A stretch of DNA of 64,000 nt from positions 1 to 64,000 of the forward strand of contig NZ_JADWOV010000310.1 of assembly GCF_015767435.1 (NCBI RefSeq), written 5' to 3'. Under the pieces are notes generated by a model that was not told the DNA's origin, ran no database searches, and worked only from the letters and a program-made list of their open reading frames with translations. Every line of letters starts with the position of its first letter. Within the stretch, counting starts at the first letter, position 1. Below are positions 61,117-64,000 of the stretch, piece after piece. The position numbers were made by a program, and so were the translations under genes. The DNA comes from Polaribacter sp. BAL334. GTDB lineage: Bacteria; Bacteroidota; Bacteroidia; Flavobacteriales; Flavobacteriaceae.

Positions 61117-61422
61117 TTACTCTTTGAATAAAAATCCCAAACCCAATCTGCTTAAAAACTTTTTTTCGAACGCCCAAAAGAATTGGAATTGCCCAAAAAG
61201 CCAACCCACAATGGGCAATGTAATTTGGTAAATAGGAAAAACCAATAAAATTCTGAGTGTCCAATACAACCAAGGATACATGGTTTCAGGAGAAATTCCT
61301 AAAAAAGCAGTGACAGGTTTTGCTACCCAAGCTGCAAATGAGCCGTTGATGGCAAAAACGATTAAAATGGCAAGAATAGACCAATTACTTTCAATTCCCC
61401 AACGTTCTTTTAATTTTTCCAT
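61117..61422 (-). CDS. DUF6787 family membrane protein
   Basis: The 101-residue protein starts M-E-K-L-K-E-R-W-G-I and has two membrane segments (about 14-38 and 50-74) and a C-terminal F-W-A-F-E-K-K-F-L-S-R-L. I recognise DUF6787, commonly next to lgt in flavobacteria. It is five bases after lgt. The function is unknown. Confidence 0.82.
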   Translation of the reverse strand: MEKLKERWGIESNWSILAILIVFAINGSFAAWVAKPVTAFLGISPETMYPWLYWTLRILLVFPIYQITLPIVGWLFGQFQFFWAFEKKFLSRLGLGFLFKE

Positions 61423-61427
61423 GAAAA

Positions 61428-62258
61428 TTATACAGCTTTTTTTGCGGTTCTAAACATCAACCAAAGTCCTATTAAAATCAAAGGAATACTCAATACTTGA
61501 CCCGTATTGAAAAGATTGAAAAAACCTTCTTCTCTCCCTTCTGCTTGTTCTTCTTTTAAGAATTCAATCAAGAATCGCATCAACCATAAAACGGTCATAA
61601 AAAGTCCGAAAAGAAAGCCTGTTTTTTGTTTGATATTGGTTTTCCAATACAAATACCACATCACAAAAAACAATGCTAAGTAGCTAACTGCCTCATAAAT
61701 TTGTGTTGGATGACGTGCAAAATCTTCGCCATTTGCTTTGAAAATCACCCCAAAATCAGAACCTGTTGCTTTTCCTACAATTTCCGAATTGAAAAAATTT
61801 CCCATACGTATGAATAATCCTGATAAAGCCACCATGATTGCCAATCTGTCTAAGATAAATAACCATGGTTTTTGAAGGTGTTTTTTAGCATAAAAATACA
61901 TGGCTAAAATGATGGAAATTGCTGCTCCATGACTTGCAAAACCAGTAAAACCAGTAAATTTCCAAGAACCATTCACTTGTTTGAAAGGCAACACAATTTC
62001 CAACAAATGATCTTGATAATAATCCCAACTATAGAAAAATACATCTCCCAAACGCATTCCAATCAACATGGAAATAAAGGTGTACATGAACAAGTTATCT
62101 AACTTTTCAACTGGAATTTCATCTTTGATAAAGATTTTTTTCATCAAATGCAAGCCTAATAAAAAAGCCGAAACAAACATCAAACTGTACCAACGAATGG
62201 TAAAAAAACCAAGATTGATGCCTAAAGATGGATCCCAAGTGATTGCTAAATAGTTCAT
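61428..62258 (-). CDS. lgt: Prolipoprotein diacylglyceryl transferase
   Basis: It adds a diacylglyceryl group to the lipobox cysteine of prolipoproteins in the inner membrane. The 276-residue protein has seven membrane segments and the family motifs W-Y-S-L-M-F, F-A-S-H-G-A-A, R-M-G-N-F-F-N-S-E and R-H-P-T-Q-I-Y-E-A. A promoter with both boxes precedes it. Confidence 0.96.
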   Translation of the reverse strand: MNYLAITWDPSLGINLGFFTIRWYSLMFVSAFLLGLHLMKKIFIKDEIPVEKLDNLFMYTFISMLIGMRLGDVFFYSWDYYQDHLLEIVLPFKQVNGSWKFTGFTGFASHGAAISIILAMYFYAKKHLQKPWLFILDRLAIMVALSGLFIRMGNFFNSEIVGKATGSDFGVIFKANGEDFARHPTQIYEAVSYLALFFVMWYLYWKTNIKQKTGFLFGLFMTVLWLMRFLIEFLKEEQAEGREEGFFNLFNTGQVLSIPLILIGLWLMFRTAKKAV

Positions 62259-62280
62259 GGTATTGTTGTTTTTACAAATG

Positions 62281-62310
62281 CAAACTTAGTGAAGCTATTT
62301 GTATCTTCAA
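62281..62310 (-). promoter_or_regulatory. Promoter of lgt
   Basis: On the minus strand TTG (62308-62310), 19 bases, then TAAGTTTG (62281-62288). A full consensus match with a leader of about 15 bases. Confidence 0.72.
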
Positions 62311-62328
62311 ATAAGAAAGTGCGTTAAT

Positions 62329-62619
62329 TCAATGTTTGTGGATTTTCTTTTCAGGAACTGGGTCATAACCACTTCCTCCCCAAGGATGACAACTGAAAAT
62401 TCGTTTGATGGCTAACCAACTTCCAGAAAACAATCCATGTTTTTGCAAAGCTTCAATGGTATAATGTGAACACGTTGGACTGTATCTACAAGTTGAGGGT
62501 GTTAAAGGCGAAATCGCTACTTGATAAAATCGAACTAAAAACACGAATGGAAAAATCAAAACCTGTTTTAAGTATGGAGTTTTTGGTGTTGAGTTTTTAA
62601 TTTTAGTATTTGAGTTCAA
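62329..62619 (-). CDS. yidD: Membrane protein insertion efficiency factor YidD
   Basis: The product is a short amphipathic helper of YidC-dependent membrane insertion. It has [20 protein letters not shown] and [12 protein letters not shown], all family motifs. No ATG lies in frame upstream of these, so a TTG must be the start. The first TTG (62619) gives 96 residues with a 20-residue leader; an internal TTG at V-L-I-F-P-F is the alternative. Confidence 0.9.
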   Translation of the reverse strand: MNSNTKIKNSTPKTPYLKQVLIFPFVFLVRFYQVAISPLTPSTCRYSPTCSHYTIEALQKHGLFSGSWLAIKRIFSCHPWGGSGYDPVPEKKIHKH

Positions 62620-62640
62620 AATAGTTATTTTGAGAATCTT

Positions 62641-62943
62641 TTAAATTATATATTTTTTTAAATCTTTTGGATTTCTTTTGTTGTTCCAAAAGTAGAGTAC
62701 ATCAATTCTGTTTATGTCATCAAATACTTTGTAAATGACTGTTGTTTGTTTTGAAATTACAAAAACTCTGATGGCTCTTTTATTTGATTTTTTACCTAAA
62801 TATGGATTTTTAGAAAGATTATTAACAAAATCATCAACCAAGTTCATAAATTTCTCAACTTCATCTAAATTCCATTTTCTCAATATAAACTCAATTTCAT
62901 CTTCAAAAGAAATATTTGCTGAAGTTGTAAAATTAATTTCCAT
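62641..62943 (-). CDS. RelE/ParE-type toxin
   Basis: The 100-residue protein has a RelE/ParE fold: helical N-terminus (E-D-E-I-E-F-I-L-R-K-W), N-L-S-K-N-P-Y-L-G-K-K, V-I-Y-K-V-F-D and the final V-L-Y-F-W-N-N-K-R-N-P. Family toxins block translation or gyrase. The ATG overlaps the antitoxin stop by one base (TAATG), the usual order of antitoxin first. Confidence 0.85.
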   Translation of the reverse strand: MEINFTTSANISFEDEIEFILRKWNLDEVEKFMNLVDDFVNNLSKNPYLGKKSNKRAIRVFVISKQTTVIYKVFDDINRIDVLYFWNNKRNPKDLKKYII

Positions 62944-63188
62944 TAAGAAATATTGTATTTTTTCTTGGCTTTAGCAATTACTTCTTGATGCGAAATTACT
63001 TTTCCTTCTTCACTTTCATGTAAACTTTGATCAACAATTTCTTGAACCGTTTGTGGCATTTCATCCCAAACATCTTGCTCGTTAGAAATTTCTTTTTTAA
63101 AAAACTGCTCTAGCTTTTCAATTTTTTCTGTGCTTACAATCTTCATAAATTGCTCTAAAAGTTGTAATTTTCTGGTTGCAAAGTCCAT
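62943..63188 (-). CDS. Antitoxin partner of the RelE/ParE-type toxin
   Basis: The 81-residue acidic helical protein has L-L-E-Q-F-M-K-I and a C-terminal V-I-S-H-Q-E-V-I-A-K-A-K-K-K-Y, a pattern common in antitoxins of RelE/ParE pairs in Bacteroidota (addiction module component type). No DNA-binding fold is obvious by eye. It overlaps the toxin gene by one base. Confidence 0.8.
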   Translation of the reverse strand: MDFATRKLQLLEQFMKIVSTEKIEKLEQFFKKEISNEQDVWDEMPQTVQEIVDQSLHESEEGKVISHQEVIAKAKKKYNIS

Positions 63189-63208
63189 AGTATTCTAATT
63201 TTAGTTAG

Positions 63209-63225
63209 GTAATTGTCACAATTAC
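63209..63225. promoter_or_regulatory. Palindrome upstream of the antitoxin gene, possible operator
   Basis: GTAATTG-TCA-CAATTAC, a 7+3+7 perfect inverted repeat 20 bases before the antitoxin start. It is a fitting site for autorepression of the toxin-antitoxin pair. Confidence 0.5.
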
Positions 63226-63236
63226 TCATTTTCTCA

Positions 63237-64000
63237 TTAATTCACCGAAAAAGTAGTCCCTTCTCTCCCATCTTTTAACTGAATTCCCAAAGCTACCAAT
63301 TCATTACGAATTTGATCAGACAACGCAAAATCTTTATTTTCTCTTGCCTCTTTTCTTAACTTGATGAGTAATTCAATCACTCCATTTAATTTGTTAGATG
63401 ATTCTTTGGCAGTCTCATTCATCAAACCTAAAACATCAAACACAAAGGCATTGATGGTTTCTTTAAAAACAGCTAAATCTTCGCTAGTCAAACTTGCTTT
63501 TTGCTCTTTCATTTGATTGATGACTTTTACTGCTTCAAACAATTGTGAAATGACAATTGGCGTATTAAAATCGTCGTTCATAGCGTCATAACAAGATTGA
63601 ATCCAAGCTTTTACATCAAAAGTAGATGCTTTTCCAGCTTCAGCAATATTCAAATAAGAAACTGCTTCCATCAACTTTGCATGTCCTTTTTCAGAGGCTT
63701 CTAAAGCTTCACCCGAAAAATCTAAAATGCTTCTATAATTGGCTTGCATGTTGAAAAAACGCACCACACTTGCCGAAAATGGTTTTGGCAAAATAGTATT
63801 TTCGCCTGTCAAAATTTCATTGGGCAAAATAAAATTCCCAGTAGATTTTGCCATTTTCTGACTGTTTAACAACAGCATATTGGTGTGCATCCAATAATTC
63901 ACAGGCTTGATGCCACTGCATGTTTGCGATTGCGCAATTTCGCATTCGTGGTGTGGAAATTTCAAATCCATTCCTCCTCCATGAATGTCAAATTGTTCGC
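63237..64000 (-). CDS. cysS: Cysteinyl-tRNA synthetase, C-terminal part (partial)
   Basis: The frame runs off the window's right end, so the N-terminus with the HIGH motif is missing. Visible are [16 protein letters not shown] with the zinc and adenylate region, [12 protein letters not shown], and the second class I signature as K-M-A-K-S-T-G-N (usual form KMSKS). The DALR and C-terminal anticodon domains follow. The ATG at 63971 is internal, not the start. Confidence 0.95.
   Translation of the reverse strand, partial: EQFDIHGGGMDLKFPHHECEIAQSQTCSGIKPVNYWMHTNMLLLNSQKMAKSTGNFILPNEILTGENTILPKPFSASVVRFFNMQANYRSILDFSGEALEASEKGHAKLMEAVSYLNIAEAGKASTFDVKAWIQSCYDAMNDDFNTPIVISQLFEAVKVINQMKEQKASLTSEDLAVFKETINAFVFDVLGLMNETAKESSNKLNGVIELLIKLRKEARENKDFALSDQIRNELVALGIQLKDGREGTTFSVN

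Overview
The window is low-GC, gene-dense DNA from a member of the Bacteroidota, most likely a marine Flavobacteriaceae. The evidence is a type IX secretion C-terminal signal on the first partial gene, promoters of the Bacteroidota form (TTG, 17-23 bp, TAnnTTTG), little use of Shine-Dalgarno sequences, and many lineage-typical genes (DUF6495 next to rplI, DUF6787 next to lgt, DUF6702 next to M1 peptidases, a cysteine-insert rocD, multi-PAS kinases with SH[DN]L H-boxes). No tRNA, rRNA or CRISPR array was seen.

Layout. 1-3.4 kb: tail of a T9SS cargo protein, a decayed tandem repeat, tsaE, an alanine-dehydrogenase-like paralogue, a small membrane protein and a sirtuin. 3.4-10 kb: a seven-gene, tightly overlapping minus-strand operon for nitric-oxide signalling. 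It holds two different haem-type NO sensor families (H-NOX and FIST/NosP), two histidine kinases, an Hpt protein, a receiver protein and a LytTR regulator. Two matching promoter/operator modules lie at the operon's 5' side and just beyond its 3' end, and the second one appears to drive a small RNA. 10-14 kb: ribosomal operon rpsF-rpsR-rplI, a sterol-desaturase-family enzyme and alanine dehydrogenase. 14.3-19.3 kb: an SGNH hydrolase, a receiver protein and a 1265-residue multi-PAS kinase. 20-31 kb: housekeeping genes, with a pair that may make the sulfonolipid precursor capnine (acyltransferase plus cysteine-synthase-like enzyme). 31-37.5 kb: acyl-CoA reductase, serC, serA-like, yggS, an exonuclease/GIY-YIG fusion and a DUF3857 protein. 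37.6-44.5 kb: a secreted papain-like protease and a secreted caspase-like protease, followed by an ECF sigma factor, its anti-sigma factor and an unknown protein. 44.7-48.1 kb: the ATP-grasp/alpha-E/transglutaminase trio. 49-55.8 kb: two carboxypeptidase-regulatory-like proteins, DUF6702 and tandem M1 peptidases.

55.8-59 kb is the accessory part. It holds an IS110-family element with a structured non-coding end (possible bridge RNA), two single-gene cassettes bounded by GTTRGCA/TGCYAAC repeats with an attC-like palindrome between them, and an array of phased AGCTSAGC repeats. 59-64 kb returns to core genes: an acyltransferase, a NUDIX hydrolase, lgt, yidD, a toxin-antitoxin pair and the truncated cysS gene.

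The best candidates for something undescribed are the double-sensor NO operon with its paired operators and small RNA, and the attC-like cassette pair beside the IS110 element.
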